From Bdellovibrionales bacterium GWA2_49_15 (lineage in GTDB: Bacteria > Bdellovibrionota > Bacteriovoracia > Bacteriovoracales > Bacteriovoracaceae), in the NCBI GenBank assembly GCA_001769855.1, contig MEPP01000011.1, positions 1-64,000 of the forward strand: DNA of 64,000 nt, read 5' to 3'. Position numbers and translations under genes: made by a program. The notes under the pieces were generated by a model. It made no database searches. It saw only the letters and a program-made list of their open reading frames with translations, and was not told where the DNA came from. This document shows, piece after piece, positions 53,848 to 64,000 of this stretch. How positions within the stretch are numbered: the first letter of the stretch is position 1; each line of letters starts with the position of its first letter.

Positions 53848-53969
53848 AGGAGGCTAACCTTTTGTTAAGGAGATAGTGTTTGTCTTTTTGACGAGTGTTA
53901 GGTGAATTTTTAAATTCATTTTTGTTTTCTTCGTATATCTTAGTACATCTTAACGAAAAAGGATGATTT

Positions 53970-54677
53970 ATGACAACCCGGTCAATGACCAATTCGACCC
54001 CAACCCCAACTTCGAAGGTTCAATCTACCCCCATTAACCAAGTTTTATCACAAACAGATGTTCCGTCCCTTATCTCGAAGTACAAGGTTCAGATTATCCT
54101 CGGAATCGTTGCGCTGCTTGCTATTCTGATCGGAGTGGGAAGCTACCTGCATTACCAGGGTGAGAAGACCAAGGAGTATGCCAGTATCGTCTTTCAGTTT
54201 GAGGAAAATAGTCTAAAAAATTTTAAAGATGGCAAAATGAATCCTGAGGACTTTATCAAAAGTTTGAGTGAGCTACAGAAAAAGGTCACTTTTTTTACCG
54301 GCGCGGTGCCCGTTCTGATCACCTCGGCCGATTTATTGGCCTCTAAATCCATGAAAGCGGAAGCTATTAGCTTGCTGAGTGCGCTCAGACTGAACATTTC
54401 CCGAGATGCTTTTTTTCAGCGCTACTTTTTACTCGCTCGTCTCGGAGCACTTTACGAAGATCAAGGGGAGATGCAAGCGGCCGTGAGTGTTTTGGAAGAG
54501 CTGCAAGGGTTGCCCTACAAGATTTATGAGGCCAGAGTTTATCTCGATTTGGGCCGGTTATATCTCAAAGTTAATAATGCAGAAAAGGCCAAGTCGAGCT
54601 TCCAGTACGTTATTGATAATGGAAATGACCCAGATCTGGCGCAAGTGGCGCGTTTATATCTCGCCAATATTAAATGA
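53970..54677 (+). CDS. YfgM-like TPR protein
   Basis: The 235-residue product has a polar N-terminus, one transmembrane helix (VQIILGIVALLAILIGVGSY, about 44-63) and a TPR-like periplasmic domain (AISLLSALRLNISRDAFFQR, LARLGALYEDQGEMQAAVSV, LDLGRLYLKVNNAEKAKSSF). This resembles YfgM, which joins the SecYEG translocon and periplasmic chaperones. In gammaproteobacteria yfgM is adjacent to bamB and der, and here bamB follows 18 bases downstream and der lies nearby, which supports the assignment. Confidence 0.75.
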   Translation: MTTRSMTNSTPTPTSKVQSTPINQVLSQTDVPSLISKYKVQIILGIVALLAILIGVGSYLHYQGEKTKEYASIVFQFEENSLKNFKDGKMNPEDFIKSLSELQKKVTFFTGAVPVLITSADLLASKSMKAEAISLLSALRLNISRDAFFQRYFLLARLGALYEDQGEMQAAVSVLEELQGLPYKIYEARVYLDLGRLYLKVNNAEKAKSSFQYVIDNGNDPDLAQVARLYLANIK

Positions 54678-54695
54678 GTTTAGGTGGTGGAAAAA

Positions 54696-55826
54696 ATGAT
54701 TCGTTTTTCAGCTCTTTATCTGCCTTTTTTGCTCTTTTGTTCATGCGCCTATTTCGCCCCTCGCGGGAAAATGGTGATTAGTGATCCTTTTTCAAAAATT
54801 GCCTGGATTAAGAATCAAGATCCGAACTACGAGTCAGGGAATTTGCCCATTGCCTTGAATTCTCCTTTGATCCACCAAGACATGGTTTTTGTAGGAAAGA
54901 ATACAGGAGTCATGGAGGCCCTTGAGTTAAAAAATGGGCGTTCGGTCTGGCACACGCAGAATGAAGGTTCCTTTCATGGCGGACCTCAAGTGATGGATGA
55001 CCTCCTGATTTATGGAACCACTGAAGGCCGAGTTTTCGCTCGCCGTTGGGCCACGGGAGAGCTGCGCTACGAAGTTGATTTGGGGGCCACGGTAGAATCC
55101 CCTGCAAGCATTTACGAGGGGCGGGCTTTGTTTCATCTGCGAAACCATAAGATTGTGTGCCTGGATGCCAAGACTGGAAAAATCCTGTGGGCCTATCAAC
55201 GATCCGTCCCTTATCTGAATACGCTTCAAGGTGTTTCAAGGCCCGTGGTGTACAAGAAGCGGGTCTACGTCGGTATGGCCGATGGGAATATCGTGGCCTT
55301 AGGTCTCAACGACGGGACGGTGATTTGGGAGCGCAAGCTGACTACCGCCTCCAAATTTGTCGATGTTGATTCGGAAGCATTGATCGTCAATGATTCAGTG
55401 GTTATTGGCCCGAAATCCGGGCTTCTGTATGTCATTAACCCAACTGCGGGCCAGATAATCAGAACTTTTGAATATGGACTGGCCCATGTCCCCTTTGATG
55501 ATAAGGGAATGATTTTTGTTCCTACCACTGATGGTCAGGTGGTAAAATTCGATTCTTCCTGGAAGGAGCTTCAGAAGATCAAACTTTCTGAAGCCTCTTT
55601 GAGTTCTATCAAAATATGGAAGGATCATGTGGTGGTCAGTGATGTGAAAGGAAAAATATATCTGCTGGATAAGGATTTAAAGAAGGTTCTTCGCACTCAT
55701 CAGTTCGGCCATGCATACTCCGCAGTTTTTGGAGATTTGCAGGTAAAAGATGACTACCTTTTGATTTTATCCTCGCGCAATCGTCTCTACGCCTTCAATT
55801 GGCCCGGAGCTGGGAAGGATCAATAA
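54696..55826 (+). CDS. bamB: BamB-like outer-membrane assembly lipoprotein
   Basis: BamB is a beta-propeller subunit of the BAM complex that inserts outer-membrane proteins. From ATG 54696 (GTG at 54684 is less likely) it has about 376 residues. The lipoprotein leader ends LLFCSC. PQQ-like blades recur: VFVGKNTGVMEALELKNGRS, LIYGTTEGRVFARRWATGEL, IVCLDAKTGKILWAYQRSVP and VYVGMADGNIVALGLNDGTV. It follows the yfgM-like gene and overlaps the convergent lipoprotein gene by 32 bases. The identity is by propeller plus context. Confidence 0.85.
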   Translation: MIRFSALYLPFLLFCSCAYFAPRGKMVISDPFSKIAWIKNQDPNYESGNLPIALNSPLIHQDMVFVGKNTGVMEALELKNGRSVWHTQNEGSFHGGPQVMDDLLIYGTTEGRVFARRWATGELRYEVDLGATVESPASIYEGRALFHLRNHKIVCLDAKTGKILWAYQRSVPYLNTLQGVSRPVVYKKRVYVGMADGNIVALGLNDGTVIWERKLTTASKFVDVDSEALIVNDSVVIGPKSGLLYVINPTAGQIIRTFEYGLAHVPFDDKGMIFVPTTDGQVVKFDSSWKELQKIKLSEASLSSIKIWKDHVVVSDVKGKIYLLDKDLKKVLRTHQFGHAYSAVFGDLQVKDDYLLILSSRNRLYAFNWPGAGKDQ

Positions 55827-56658
55827 AATTGACCGCCCATCCGACGTTCAATCTTCTGACCACGCCGTCAAAGTAGTACCTGTTCAATTCCCCGTTGGCG
55901 GGTTGTCGTCCTTTTTCGCTTAGGCCTTCAAAGGTATTGGTTAAAACCTGATTCGTGAACAAGGTGGTGCGCATGAGGATCTTAAAATTTTCGTTGTTCT
56001 GGGTAAGTTTTTTTGTCTCAATATAGGTCGTGAGATTTTCAAAGATGTAATAGTTATCACTCGTGCCGTATTGGCATAGCTCCTCCAGCTCGTCGTACAT
56101 TTTGCTGAGGTGGACATCCAGTGCCTTTATTTGCAGGTCATAAAGATTTTGCCCCTTTGCGGAAGCAAAAAACTCACTCACCGTCGGGTGAAAATCATTC
56201 TTTTGCATGGGAAGTTGCATGCCTACGTGGGTGGTCGTTTCGGCCTGATAGTCTTCACTTCGCAGAGGTGATTTGAAGTTGTTTGGGTTCGGGTAGTCGC
56301 CAAGAATTTCAATTATTCCGGAGTGGAAATTGGGACAACTTTTGATCATGGCGGTGGTTGAAGGGGTATAACGGCTCAGGCGATTGTATTGATCAAAGAG
56401 GGCCATAAAATATAGTTTTTTATTGCTGAAGTGGAGCAGCTCCGCTGACTCATTCGGTGCGCTCTTGTTTTTGCCTTCAGTCAGAGCGAGGGAAGACGGA
56501 GCACGACTCTTTGTCACATCAAAGTTGATGGACAGAATGGGGACTTGATTGGTCTTCTGTTCTTCTGAGTTATAGTGTGACATTTTGGATTCCATACTCT
56601 CTGGTCGGTAGGATCCACAGCCTGCAAGGATCAAAAGTAAAGTCATGATTTTGAACAT
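55795..56658 (-). CDS. Lipoprotein of unknown function
   Basis: The 287-residue product has a clear lipobox (LLLILAGC, Cys14). The mature part is mixed alpha/beta with no repeat. Segments such as LDVHLSKMYDELEELCQYGT and FENLTTYIETKKLTQNNENF suggest helical C-terminal architecture. It converges on bamB with a 32-base overlap. I recognise no family. Confidence 0.7.
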   Translation of the reverse strand: MFKIMTLLLILAGCGSYRPESMESKMSHYNSEEQKTNQVPILSINFDVTKSRAPSSLALTEGKNKSAPNESAELLHFSNKKLYFMALFDQYNRLSRYTPSTTAMIKSCPNFHSGIIEILGDYPNPNNFKSPLRSEDYQAETTTHVGMQLPMQKNDFHPTVSEFFASAKGQNLYDLQIKALDVHLSKMYDELEELCQYGTSDNYYIFENLTTYIETKKLTQNNENFKILMRTTLFTNQVLTNTFEGLSEKGRQPANGELNRYYFDGVVRRLNVGWAVNFIDPSQLRAN

Positions 56659-56777
56659 ATTAAGCCCCTTATGTGCACGATAGCGCAGGATATATGGTGG
56701 TATCCTGTTACCAGCCTATCGGTTCACAATTTGGGGGCCATGAGTTCGAAAATGCTTTTTGCCGGGAGGGGAAATTA

Positions 56778-58109
56778 CTACCGCACAGTGAGGTAGTTGC
56801 CTTTTGAGAGCCTGCTGTAACTGATGGCAACTTCGATAGGCTCGACAGTTCGTCCTGGGACAGTGAGATTTAATAGATATTTTCCGTCGGGTAAAATTTT
56901 ATAGAATTCTCCTCGATCAAATGGGAATGGGCCAAAAACCTTACCGTCGGCAAGATTTTGAAAAGTATATTGCCCCTTTACTGATGCTTGGGCAAAAGAC
57001 ACTCCGACCCCTTGGTGGACTCTTTGAATCAGGTTGAGTAATGAGGCCTTGTTATCTCGGTAATAACTATCAACTTGTTCATAGACCGGCCATTTGTCAT
57101 TGGAAAGTTCAATGGTGGATTGCAAATCGCCATGCCAGTAATAGCTCCAATCCTGCATCCCCCCGTCAACTTCATACCAGGCGTAACCATTCGTGATTCC
57201 ACCGGCAAACTCGCTGGAGTCGCGCATTTCCGGAACCAATCCGGCATACTCCAAACCCACCTCTTGAATAAGCGTATCTAAAGGATGCTGTTCTGGGGTG
57301 GTGTCCCAGGCGTAGTTATAAACTACCGCTCCCCCGTGAAAATTGGCCGAGAGGGCAAAAAAACGTTCGGCCTCCAAGCGCATAAGCGCCTGGGTTTCCG
57401 GCTGTCTTCCGGCCTGGGAATTGGTTCGATCATCTGTGGTGAAGTCGGGAAAATTGCGATTTAAATCCACATAAAGGGAGTTCCCTCTTTGGTGCTTGTC
57501 GGCACCATCGGGATTCATGGATGGCATAATATAAATTTCCGCATCATCAACCAGATGGCGAATAAAGGCATCCTGTTGTTTGTAACCCTGACCGAGATCT
57601 CGGAGCAGTCGTACCATGAGTTCGCGGCCGACAATCTCATTGCCATGCATGTTGGCGACGTATTTGAATTCAGGTTCCTTTTCATCCACGGCCGGATTGT
57701 CAGAAACTTTTACGAGCCAAAGGTCCTTGCCTTCATGGGATTTGCCGACGCTGATCAGCTTCATGATAGATGAATTGGCTTGAACGATCTCCTTGAGCTG
57801 CTGTCCAATTTCCGCTGACGTCGGATACCCGGAGAGTTCCGCATCTTTGTCGGCCGGAATGTCCTGGAGGGCACTGAAAGGGATTTTGCGCTGCTGGAGG
57901 TATTCTCCCAGCCCTTGTGGGCCATATAACTCGTATCCTAAGGATGTGCGGTGATCAATGGTAAACTCGGGATTCGCGCGAAATTCCTTTAAATAGACGC
58001 CTTCGGAATCATGAATAAAATATCCTTCGAAGGTGTACACGGCATGAGATTTTTCAGGCACCACCAAGCACAGAAAAAGTGCACAGGTCACGAAAAGTAT
58101 TTTAAACAT
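56778..58109 (-). CDS. M14-family zinc carboxypeptidase
   Basis: From ATG 58109 (behind AAGGA; the frame is open 51 codons further upstream but that part is not protein-like) the product has about 443 residues with a signal peptide (MFKILFVTCALFLCLVVPEK). The zinc motif is YVANMHGNEIVGRELMVRLL (HxxE), followed by DLNRNFPDF (substrate Arg), ALSANFHGGAVVYNYAW (third zinc His) and STIELSNDKW with the catalytic Glu. A C-terminal transthyretin-like domain follows (VKGQYTFQNLADGKVFGPFP, KYLLNLTVPGRTVEP). It probably cleaves peptides or murein peptides outside the cytoplasm. Confidence 0.92.
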   Translation of the reverse strand: MFKILFVTCALFLCLVVPEKSHAVYTFEGYFIHDSEGVYLKEFRANPEFTIDHRTSLGYELYGPQGLGEYLQQRKIPFSALQDIPADKDAELSGYPTSAEIGQQLKEIVQANSSIMKLISVGKSHEGKDLWLVKVSDNPAVDEKEPEFKYVANMHGNEIVGRELMVRLLRDLGQGYKQQDAFIRHLVDDAEIYIMPSMNPDGADKHQRGNSLYVDLNRNFPDFTTDDRTNSQAGRQPETQALMRLEAERFFALSANFHGGAVVYNYAWDTTPEQHPLDTLIQEVGLEYAGLVPEMRDSSEFAGGITNGYAWYEVDGGMQDWSYYWHGDLQSTIELSNDKWPVYEQVDSYYRDNKASLLNLIQRVHQGVGVSFAQASVKGQYTFQNLADGKVFGPFPFDRGEFYKILPDGKYLLNLTVPGRTVEPIEVAISYSRLSKGNYLTVR

Positions 58110-58198
58110 AACCATCCTTGGGCAAAGTAAAACAGTCGAAATATTGTTTCGGGCCGGCTGATGCATGTCAAGAAAAGAAATCTTACCAAGGGTTTCTT

Positions 58199-59071
58199 TT
58201 AGAAACAGCCACTGGGAATAAGCAGAATATATTGATGGGCCTGATACGTATACTGGCGACACTGAGGCACTTGGTAGATTGTTTTATCAGGGCCAGATAG
58301 CTGGGCCAAGGGTCGAAGAGCGTAATCTGGGCACGTTAGACTTTCGGCCGTGGGATTGGAATTTTTTGTCGCAGGTTCCGCAATATTAATGTTGCCCGAA
58401 TGATCAATCCCTAAATGATAAAAAAGACCTTCCTCCTCCAAAACAAACACCAGCTTTTGCGGTGTAAGATAGAGAGGAAACTCATCTCGCGGAATTACAA
58501 ATTCGCTTGGTGCCTTCTCGATATTCGGACCAAAGAGATAGGCCTTCTGAAGCTGAACCGTCCCTTGAAAATTTCGCGCTATTTGCTCTTTGCTTTTTCT
58601 GCTCAAATCTTTTAAGAAAATTTGGGCGGTATGGATCGGTTGTTCCTGTTTTCGATGATACTCGCAGGGGGAATCCCAGTAGGCGATGGGACCTTTGTCC
58701 GTAACCTTTAATTTACCTAAGTCTGCCGGCGGTGTTGTCACCTCATCCTTGGGTTGCATGTCGCCTTTAAGCCAGACGTTAAAAGGAAACCCTTGGTTTT
58801 TTCGGAACTCTTCTAGGGCCATCAGGTTCAGCTTTTTATCACGCACCTGTTTCACAAGACTTAACCAGGCCTGCCTGCGCTTACCCATTTCCTCATTACA
58901 GATGCTATTGGCAGGGCAGCCTTGGATAGTGTGTAAGAGCATATGGGGTTGGAAAGGAGAATCATCGCCGCGGGCCGGGCCGGAGTCGATCCAGGCCAAG
59001 ATATAAAATGTCAGAAGAAACTTGCTGGACAAAAAAAACATTTTCAAAGTACTCTGGGCCATACGTAACAT
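58199..59071 (-). CDS. Secreted protein of unknown function
   Basis: The 290-residue product (possibly starting at Met4 or Met11) has a signal sequence (MFFLSSKFLLTFYILAWIDS) and a Cys-containing mature part (QGCPANSICNEEM, DSPCEYHRK, CPDYALRPL, PQCRQYTYQ). It contains a block of about 150 residues with alternating strands (VQLQKAYLFGPNIEK, PLYLTPQKLVFVLEEEGLFY). It precedes the carboxypeptidase gene by 90 bases on the same strand and may be co-transcribed. I recognise no family. Confidence 0.65.
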   Translation of the reverse strand: MLRMAQSTLKMFFLSSKFLLTFYILAWIDSGPARGDDSPFQPHMLLHTIQGCPANSICNEEMGKRRQAWLSLVKQVRDKKLNLMALEEFRKNQGFPFNVWLKGDMQPKDEVTTPPADLGKLKVTDKGPIAYWDSPCEYHRKQEQPIHTAQIFLKDLSRKSKEQIARNFQGTVQLQKAYLFGPNIEKAPSEFVIPRDEFPLYLTPQKLVFVLEEEGLFYHLGIDHSGNINIAEPATKNSNPTAESLTCPDYALRPLAQLSGPDKTIYQVPQCRQYTYQAHQYILLIPSGCF

Positions 59072-59183
59072 CCATTATTGATGAATAATTAAGACATAAT
59101 TTCAAGTTTTGAAGTACCCGTCAAAACATCCCTGCCAGCTTTTTTTTAGTTGCACTTGAAAGCATGTTGTGTAGTGCTGTGCA

Positions 59184-59199
59184 AACCTAGATATTGTGT
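59184..59199 (+). promoter_or_regulatory. NrdR box 1 upstream of nrdJ
   Basis: AACCTAGATATTGTGT resembles the NrdR consensus ACACWATATATWGTGT on the reverse strand. NrdR is the ATP/dATP-sensing repressor of ribonucleotide reductase genes. It is paired with a second box 42 bases on. Confidence 0.6.
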
Positions 59200-59225
59200 C
59201 AAAAAAATGAACTACAGCCAGGAAT

Positions 59226-59241
59226 ATACAATATGTTGTGT
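59226..59241 (+). promoter_or_regulatory. NrdR box 2 upstream of nrdJ
   Basis: ATACAATATGTTGTGT matches the NrdR consensus better than box 1. The 42-base spacing between box starts equals four helical turns, as expected for cooperative NrdR binding, 80 bases upstream of the nrdJ start. Other parts of 59072-59321 show no cobalamin riboswitch. Confidence 0.65.
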
Positions 59242-59321
59242 TTTCCTTTTGACAAGAATACCCATATCCGCTTTTAATGAAAGAATCACACATCATTCAT
59301 CGCTTTGGAGAAGGAGGGCCG

Positions 59322-62300
59322 ATGAGAATCAAACGTATATTCACCAAGAAGGGTGTTTCGCCGTACCACGGAATGGAGTTCGAAAAACGTGTCAGTCAGA
59401 TTAAACACGTTGACGGAAAGGGCGCCAATGCGATGGAAGCCAACGTTCCCAAGGCCTGGTCAGATGTCGCCTCTGATATTTTGGCCCAGAAATATTTTCG
59501 CAAATCCGGTGTTCCTCAAAAGGACAGCAAGGGACATGTGATTACCGGTCCGGGTGGCAAACCTCTTTTAGGTTCTGAGACTGATGCTCGCCAGGTCTTT
59601 GAGAGACTTGCCCATTGTTGGAGATCTTGGGGAGAGGAGTATAAATATTTTTCCAGTAAGGTCGACGCCGACGCCTTTCAAGCAGAAATTGAATATATGC
59701 TGGCCAATCAGATGGCCGCACCCAATTCCCCCCAGTGGTTTAATACGGGACTTTTTTCCAGCTATGGAATTTCCGGAAAACCCCAGGGGCATTATTTTGT
59801 TGATCCCAAAACACGCAAGTTGAGCAAATCTTCCTCGGCCTATGAACGGCCTCAGCCACATGCCTGCTTCATCCAATCTGTTCATGATGATCTGGTGAAC
59901 GACGGTGGCATCATGGATCTGTGGTCAAGGGAAGCTCGATTATTTAAATATGGATCTGGCACCGGGACCAATTTTTCCAGTATTCGCGGCAAAGATGAAA
60001 AGTTATCAGGAGGAGGGGCCTCATCCGGCCTTATGTCTTTCCTTAAGATAGGCGATCGTGCCGCGGGCGCGATTAAATCCGGTGGCACCACTCGCCGTGC
60101 CGCCAAGATGGCCTGTCTCGATCTCGATCACCCGGACGTCGAAGAGTTCATTAACTGGAAAGTCAAAGAGGAACGCAAGGTTGCCGCTATGGTGGCCGGC
60201 TCTAAAATTTGCCGCAAGCATCTTCAGGCCGTCCTAGACGCCATTCAAACCGGGCAAGGTGAGGATCGTTTTTCACCTAAGAAGAATCTGGTCTTGCGCG
60301 AGGCCATCTCCAAGGCCAACCGTGACTCCGTTCCCATAAATTATGTGGTTCGAGTGATTGAGCTGGCCCGACAGGGACATTGCAGATTGGATTTTGAGGA
60401 ATATAACGTTGATTGGAATAGCGAAGCTTATGAGACTGTCTCCGGGCAAAATTCCAATAATTCCCTGCGCATTCCCAATTCTTTTTTTAAGGCCTTAGAA
60501 AAGGATGGCAACTGGGAACTCAAAGGGCGGATCGAAGGGCGTGTCATTAAAAAGTTAAAGGCACGAGATTTGTGGGAGCAAATAACGGCAGCGGCATGGA
60601 ACTGCGCCGATCCGGGTGTTCAGTTTGATACCACCATTAATGAGTGGCACACGTGTCCCGAGGATGGGCGCATCAACGCCAGTAATCCCTGCTCGGAATA
60701 TATGTTTTTGGACAACACCGCCTGCAATCTGGCGTCATTGAATTTGGTCAAATTCCTCGATCCCGTCACCGGCCTGTTTGATGTGGAAAAATATATCCAC
60801 GCCTGTAGCCTATGGACCGTGGTTTTGGAAATTTCAGTTTTGATGGCGCAATTTCCATCAAAAGAGATTGCCGAACTTTCTTACAAGTTCAGGACGCTGG
60901 GGTTAGGCAATGCCAATATTGGTGCCATGCTCATGATCATGGGGATTCCCTATGATTCGGAGAAGGGACGCAATATCGCCGCCGCCCTTGCTGCCATAAT
61001 GGGGGGCACGGCCTATAAGATGTCGGCCCTCATGGCCCAGGAGCATGGCCCTTTTGAAGGGTATGAGAAAAACAGCGCGGCCATGCTAAAAGTTATTCGC
61101 AATCATCGTCGTGCCGCCCTTGGCGAGACTGAAGGTTATGAGGGATTGACGGTGTATCCCGTTCCTCTCAATCGAGAGCTGACGGACAAATATTTTCAAG
61201 ATGCGGCCAAGGAAGCTTGGGATCAGGCTTTGGCCCTTGGAGAAAAACACGGTTTTAGAAATGCCCAGGTTACCTGTATTGCTCCCACCGGTACCATCGG
61301 TTTGGTCATGGATTGTGATACAACCGGGATCGAGCCCGATTTTGCCTTGGTCAAGTTTAAAAAATTGGCCGGTGGCGGATACTTTAAAATTATAAACCAG
61401 TCAGTGCCACGTGCACTGAAGGCCTTGGGTTACACTGATGAAGCTGTCAAGACCATGGAGCACTATGCTGTCGGACGTGCAACCTTTAAGGGCTGCCCTC
61501 ACATCAACCCCGAGGTGCTGAAGAAAAAAGGCATCGATCAGAAAACGCTGGCGGCGCTTGAAAGTTCTCTGCACTCGGCCTTTGACATTAATTTTGCCTT
61601 CTCCCGCTATCACTTCGGTGACGACTTTTTGAAAAATAAGTTAGGTCTGACCGAAGAGCAGATCAATGCCCCGGATTTATCCATCTTGAAGGTCCTGGGT
61701 TTTCAGGAGGTCGAGATCGCCGCTGCCAATGACTACATCTGTGGAACCATGTCGCTGGAAGGGGCCCCTGGCCTGAAGGCCGAGCATCTTCCGGTTTTTG
61801 ATTGCGCCAGCAAGTGCGGTCGTTACGGCACAAGGAGTATCGGGGTCGAGGGCCATATTCGCATGATGGCCGCGGTTCAACCTTATATTTCCGGAGCCAT
61901 TTCAAAAACTATTAACATGCCCAACAATGCAACCTTGAAGGATGTGGGCGATGCTTACATGCTGTCCTGGAAGCTGATGACCAAGGCCAATGCCCTTTAT
62001 CGCGACGGCAGCAAGCTATCCCAACCTCTGAACGCCTCGGCCTTCGAAGATTTGGCGCTGATGGATTTTGATGAGCTGCCTACGGCTCAGAAAATTGAAA
62101 AGGTGGCCGAAAAGATTGTTGAGAAGATCATCTATCGCGAGGTTTCCAAGCGCAAGACTCTTCCCAATCGTCGTACGGGCTATACCCAGAAAGCTTCCAT
62201 CGGTGGTCACAAAGTCTATCTGCGCACCGGAGATTATGCCGACAATACCCTTGGGGAAATTTTCATCGATATGCATAAGGAAGGCGCCGCCTTCCGATCT

Positions 62301-62807
62301 TTGATGAACTGCTTTTCCATTGCCATCTCTCTGGGATTGCAATACGGCGTCCCTCTGGAAGAATTTGTGGATGCCTTCACCTTTACGCGCTTTGAGCCCA
62401 ATGGAGTTGTCCAGGGCCATGACAATATCAAGATGTCCACCTCGGTTATCGACTACATCTTCCGCGATCTGGCCCTCAAGTATTTAGGGCGAAGAGACCT
62501 AGTGCATGTGGCACCTGAAGACTTAAATCCCGGTTCCATTCATGACGAAAACAAGGAAGACAGTCCTCTGTTGGAGATCATGGAAGAGGTCGAGCATCAT
62601 GCCGATGGCGCGACGACCGTGAGTCCTCATAAGGTTTTCACCCGCGAGTCCAACTCCAAGATGATGGCCGAGCAGAAAAAACGGCAAAGTGCCAAGCTCA
62701 AAGGTTACGAGGGCGATCCTTGTAATGACTGTGGCGCCTGGACGCTTTTGCGTAATGGCTCATGCCTGAAGTGTGATTCTTGTGGTGGCACTACCGGCTG
62801 TTCCTAA
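59322..62807 (+). CDS. nrdJ: Adenosylcobalamin-dependent ribonucleotide reductase (class II)
   Basis: Reduces ribonucleotides to deoxyribonucleotides using B12. From ATG 59322 (behind AAGGAGG) the product has 1161 residues, the length of the NrdJ zinc-tail type. Motifs: [56 protein letters not shown] with the active-site cysteines, [20 protein letters not shown] and a C-terminal Cys-rich tail ([26 protein letters not shown]) that reduces the active site. [11 protein letters not shown]-like block is present. It is preceded by two NrdR boxes and overlaps the convergent gene at 62804 by 4 bases. Confidence 0.97.
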   Translation: MRIKRIFTKKGVSPYHGMEFEKRVSQIKHVDGKGANAMEANVPKAWSDVASDILAQKYFRKSGVPQKDSKGHVITGPGGKPLLGSETDARQVFERLAHCWRSWGEEYKYFSSKVDADAFQAEIEYMLANQMAAPNSPQWFNTGLFSSYGISGKPQGHYFVDPKTRKLSKSSSAYERPQPHACFIQSVHDDLVNDGGIMDLWSREARLFKYGSGTGTNFSSIRGKDEKLSGGGASSGLMSFLKIGDRAAGAIKSGGTTRRAAKMACLDLDHPDVEEFINWKVKEERKVAAMVAGSKICRKHLQAVLDAIQTGQGEDRFSPKKNLVLREAISKANRDSVPINYVVRVIELARQGHCRLDFEEYNVDWNSEAYETVSGQNSNNSLRIPNSFFKALEKDGNWELKGRIEGRVIKKLKARDLWEQITAAAWNCADPGVQFDTTINEWHTCPEDGRINASNPCSEYMFLDNTACNLASLNLVKFLDPVTGLFDVEKYIHACSLWTVVLEISVLMAQFPSKEIAELSYKFRTLGLGNANIGAMLMIMGIPYDSEKGRNIAAALAAIMGGTAYKMSALMAQEHGPFEGYEKNSAAMLKVIRNHRRAALGETEGYEGLTVYPVPLNRELTDKYFQDAAKEAWDQALALGEKHGFRNAQVTCIAPTGTIGLVMDCDTTGIEPDFALVKFKKLAGGGYFKIINQSVPRALKALGYTDEAVKTMEHYAVGRATFKGCPHINPEVLKKKGIDQKTLAALESSLHSAFDINFAFSRYHFGDDFLKNKLGLTEEQINAPDLSILKVLGFQEVEIAAANDYICGTMSLEGAPGLKAEHLPVFDCASKCGRYGTRSIGVEGHIRMMAAVQPYISGAISKTINMPNNATLKDVGDAYMLSWKLMTKANALYRDGSKLSQPLNASAFEDLALMDFDELPTAQKIEKVAEKIVEKIIYREVSKRKTLPNRRTGYTQKASIGGHKVYLRTGDYADNTLGEIFIDMHKEGAAFRSLMNCFSIAISLGLQYGVPLEEFVDAFTFTRFEPNGVVQGHDNIKMSTSVIDYIFRDLALKYLGRRDLVHVAPEDLNPGSIHDENKEDSPLLEIMEEVEHHADGATTVSPHKVFTRESNSKMMAEQKKRQSAKLKGYEGDPCNDCGAWTLLRNGSCLKCDSCGGTTGCS

Positions 62808-64000
62808 GGCGGTCCGCAGTACAGGTGATGATTCCAGCGGTAACCGCTTAGGAACTTACCGTAGCCTGTTTCAGATTGGCCGGTGGCCGTATCGCGATCC
62901 CGCGTGCTGTCGATGATGGAAAAACGGTTGTTTTGGGAAGTGGGGTTGGCATTCGCGTCCGGCGGATTTACCGATTGCATGAGATTAGGTTCGCCCTGGA
63001 AATTCCCGAAGGCCGCGCCTGGGCGAACGGTCATGTCCGAGCAGTACGCCACTCCGAGAGCGGCGATTTTGTCATAGCTCTTTTCGTCCCAGGCAATTTC
63101 ACCGGTTTCTGCAATAAAGTCGTCGTCCGTGAGTCCTCCGCCGGGCTCACCACTACCCACGCCTTCGGTACTGACATAGCGATTGAAATACACGTTCAGA
63201 TTTGTTCCTCGTGGAAGCCGACATACCAGCTGCCCCGCAGGAGTGGCCGGGGCACCCGGTGGGGCAACCGGAGTCAGAGCATAGCCTGAGCAGCACTGTC
63301 CTTGATCGGTGACAATTTCGCCGAGTTTTTTACAGCACAGGAACTGTTCGCCGGAAAAGATGGCGGGAAATTTGACCTTATCTTGAAAGACAATCCTATT
63401 ATTGGTTCCCAAGGCGTCCGCAGCGGTGGCGGCAATCGCATCCTTATCATAAATTTTTACGGTACTGTCGGCATAGGGGAGTGCCACGGCCGCAGCGATG
63501 AAGGCCTTGATACTATCAACCGGAATATTAAACATCTTGGGAACGATCTTTTTTGAGTGAGCATTGCATATCAGGGGTTCATAAAAGATCTGAGGAATTC
63601 CAAGCAGCTCAAGGCGACCAAGTTTGGAGAGATAGTAGTTGCTGTTGCCACCTTGGAGACCAACACCCAGGGCAGACCCGCTCCCCGGGTCGGAGTAATT
63701 GGCCGGAAGCTCATACCAGTCAGCCATGTGCCCGAGGTTATCTACAAAGGAAGGACCGCCGGCGACATTGTATTCAATCTGAACGCCGGCCAAATGTTGT
63801 CTTGGGTTGTCCCAGCTGACATCGACTCCTGTACCATGTTGGGTGTGAATGGCCACGATCTCCCGACCATTTTGGGTATAGATCCTTATTCCATCCACTG
63901 CTTGCACAGTTGGAGCTGGAGGGGGGTCGTATATAGTCCGGGGGGCAGCATTATGAGGATTACCTCCTGCTATTGTGGAGATATCGCCCGATGAGACAAA
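62804..64000 (-). CDS. Hypothetical protein, 5' end beyond the window
   Basis: The frame is open from the right edge to the stop at 62804, giving at least 398 residues; the true start is outside. A Gly/Pro-rich opening ([20 protein letters not shown]) precedes a beta-rich domain ([20 protein letters not shown]). The C-terminal half has several Cys ([27 protein letters not shown]). An envelope or secreted protein is plausible, perhaps pilus- or adhesin-related, but I recognise no family. It converges on nrdJ. Confidence 0.6.
   Translation of the reverse strand, partial: FVSSGDISTIAGGNPHNAAPRTIYDPPPAPTVQAVDGIRIYTQNGREIVAIHTQHGTGVDVSWDNPRQHLAGVQIEYNVAGGPSFVDNLGHMADWYELPANYSDPGSGSALGVGLQGGNSNYYLSKLGRLELLGIPQIFYEPLICNAHSKKIVPKMFNIPVDSIKAFIAAAVALPYADSTVKIYDKDAIAATAADALGTNNRIVFQDKVKFPAIFSGEQFLCCKKLGEIVTDQGQCCSGYALTPVAPPGAPATPAGQLVCRLPRGTNLNVYFNRYVSTEGVGSGEPGGGLTDDDFIAETGEIAWDEKSYDKIAALGVAYCSDMTVRPGAAFGNFQGEPNLMQSVNPPDANANPTSQNNRFSIIDSTRDRDTATGQSETGYGKFLSGYRWNHHLYCGPP

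Noticed and set aside
59072-59321. Cobalamin riboswitch upstream of B12-dependent nrdJ
   Set aside because: No B12-box or long conserved fold is visible in the 250 bases; two NrdR boxes explain the regulation better.
1-64000. CRISPR arrays, tRNA, rRNA or insertion sequences
   Set aside because: No regularly spaced direct repeats, cloverleaf-like genes, rRNA cores or transposase frames were found; the only repeats are the 27-bp pair and short local ones.

Overview
The window is a 64 kb stretch of a Gram-negative chromosome carrying mostly core housekeeping genes interspersed with secreted and lipoprotein genes of unknown function. Gene content and order fit a member of the Bdellovibrionota or a close relative. 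The supporting points are a heme cluster (hemA, hemC/D, hemL, sensor kinase, response regulator, hemE, hemN), many small Cys-containing secreted proteins, MutS2, PolX, B12-dependent ribonucleotide reductase, and a BamB/YfgM pair next to Der. This assignment is inference from content; no rRNA or tRNA gene is present to confirm it.

Layout. 1-3.4 kb: a VapB-type antitoxin cut by the window edge and a minus-strand run of an ankyrin protein and a coiled-coil secreted protein. 3.4-7.1 kb: a TPR plus winged-helix protein and secreted proteins. 7.1-8.8 kb: a nitrosative-stress module (RIC di-iron repair protein, YgbA-like protein, Rrf2 regulator). 9-16 kb: an accessory region with a 1083-residue multidomain lipoprotein, a frameshifted Cys-rich protein, a decayed CHAD-like fragment and two copies of a 27-bp dyad-symmetric repeat. 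16.1-18.8 kb: rtcB and archease, preceded on the same strand by a structured RNA with a convincing group II intron domain V and no intron-encoded protein. 18.9-22.4 kb: CBS protein, DnaK, DnaJ. 22.4-31 kb: DUF488, MutS2, PolX, class II aldolase, ChaN, FabI, adenosine deaminase. 31-38.9 kb: the heme cluster, all on the minus strand. 39-44 kb: a short IMP dehydrogenase, PlsB, infC-rpmI-rplT. 44-48.6 kb: matrixin-like protease, transaldolase, phospholipase D-like protein, degenerate tyrosine recombinase. 48.8-55.8 kb: rnc, era, der, two outer-membrane barrel candidates, yfgM-like, bamB. 55.8-64 kb: unknown lipoprotein, M14 carboxypeptidase, nrdJ with two NrdR boxes, and a partial gene at the right edge.

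The most interesting object is the approximately 0.8 kb ORF-less group II intron-like RNA lying directly 5' of archease-rtcB. It places a self-splicing-type RNA in the leader of an operon that encodes RNA ligation machinery. Other points of note are infC with a probable AUA start codon, a Der GTPase with an acidic insertion of about 100 residues, and a HemC-HemD fusion in a heme operon that carries its own two-component system.
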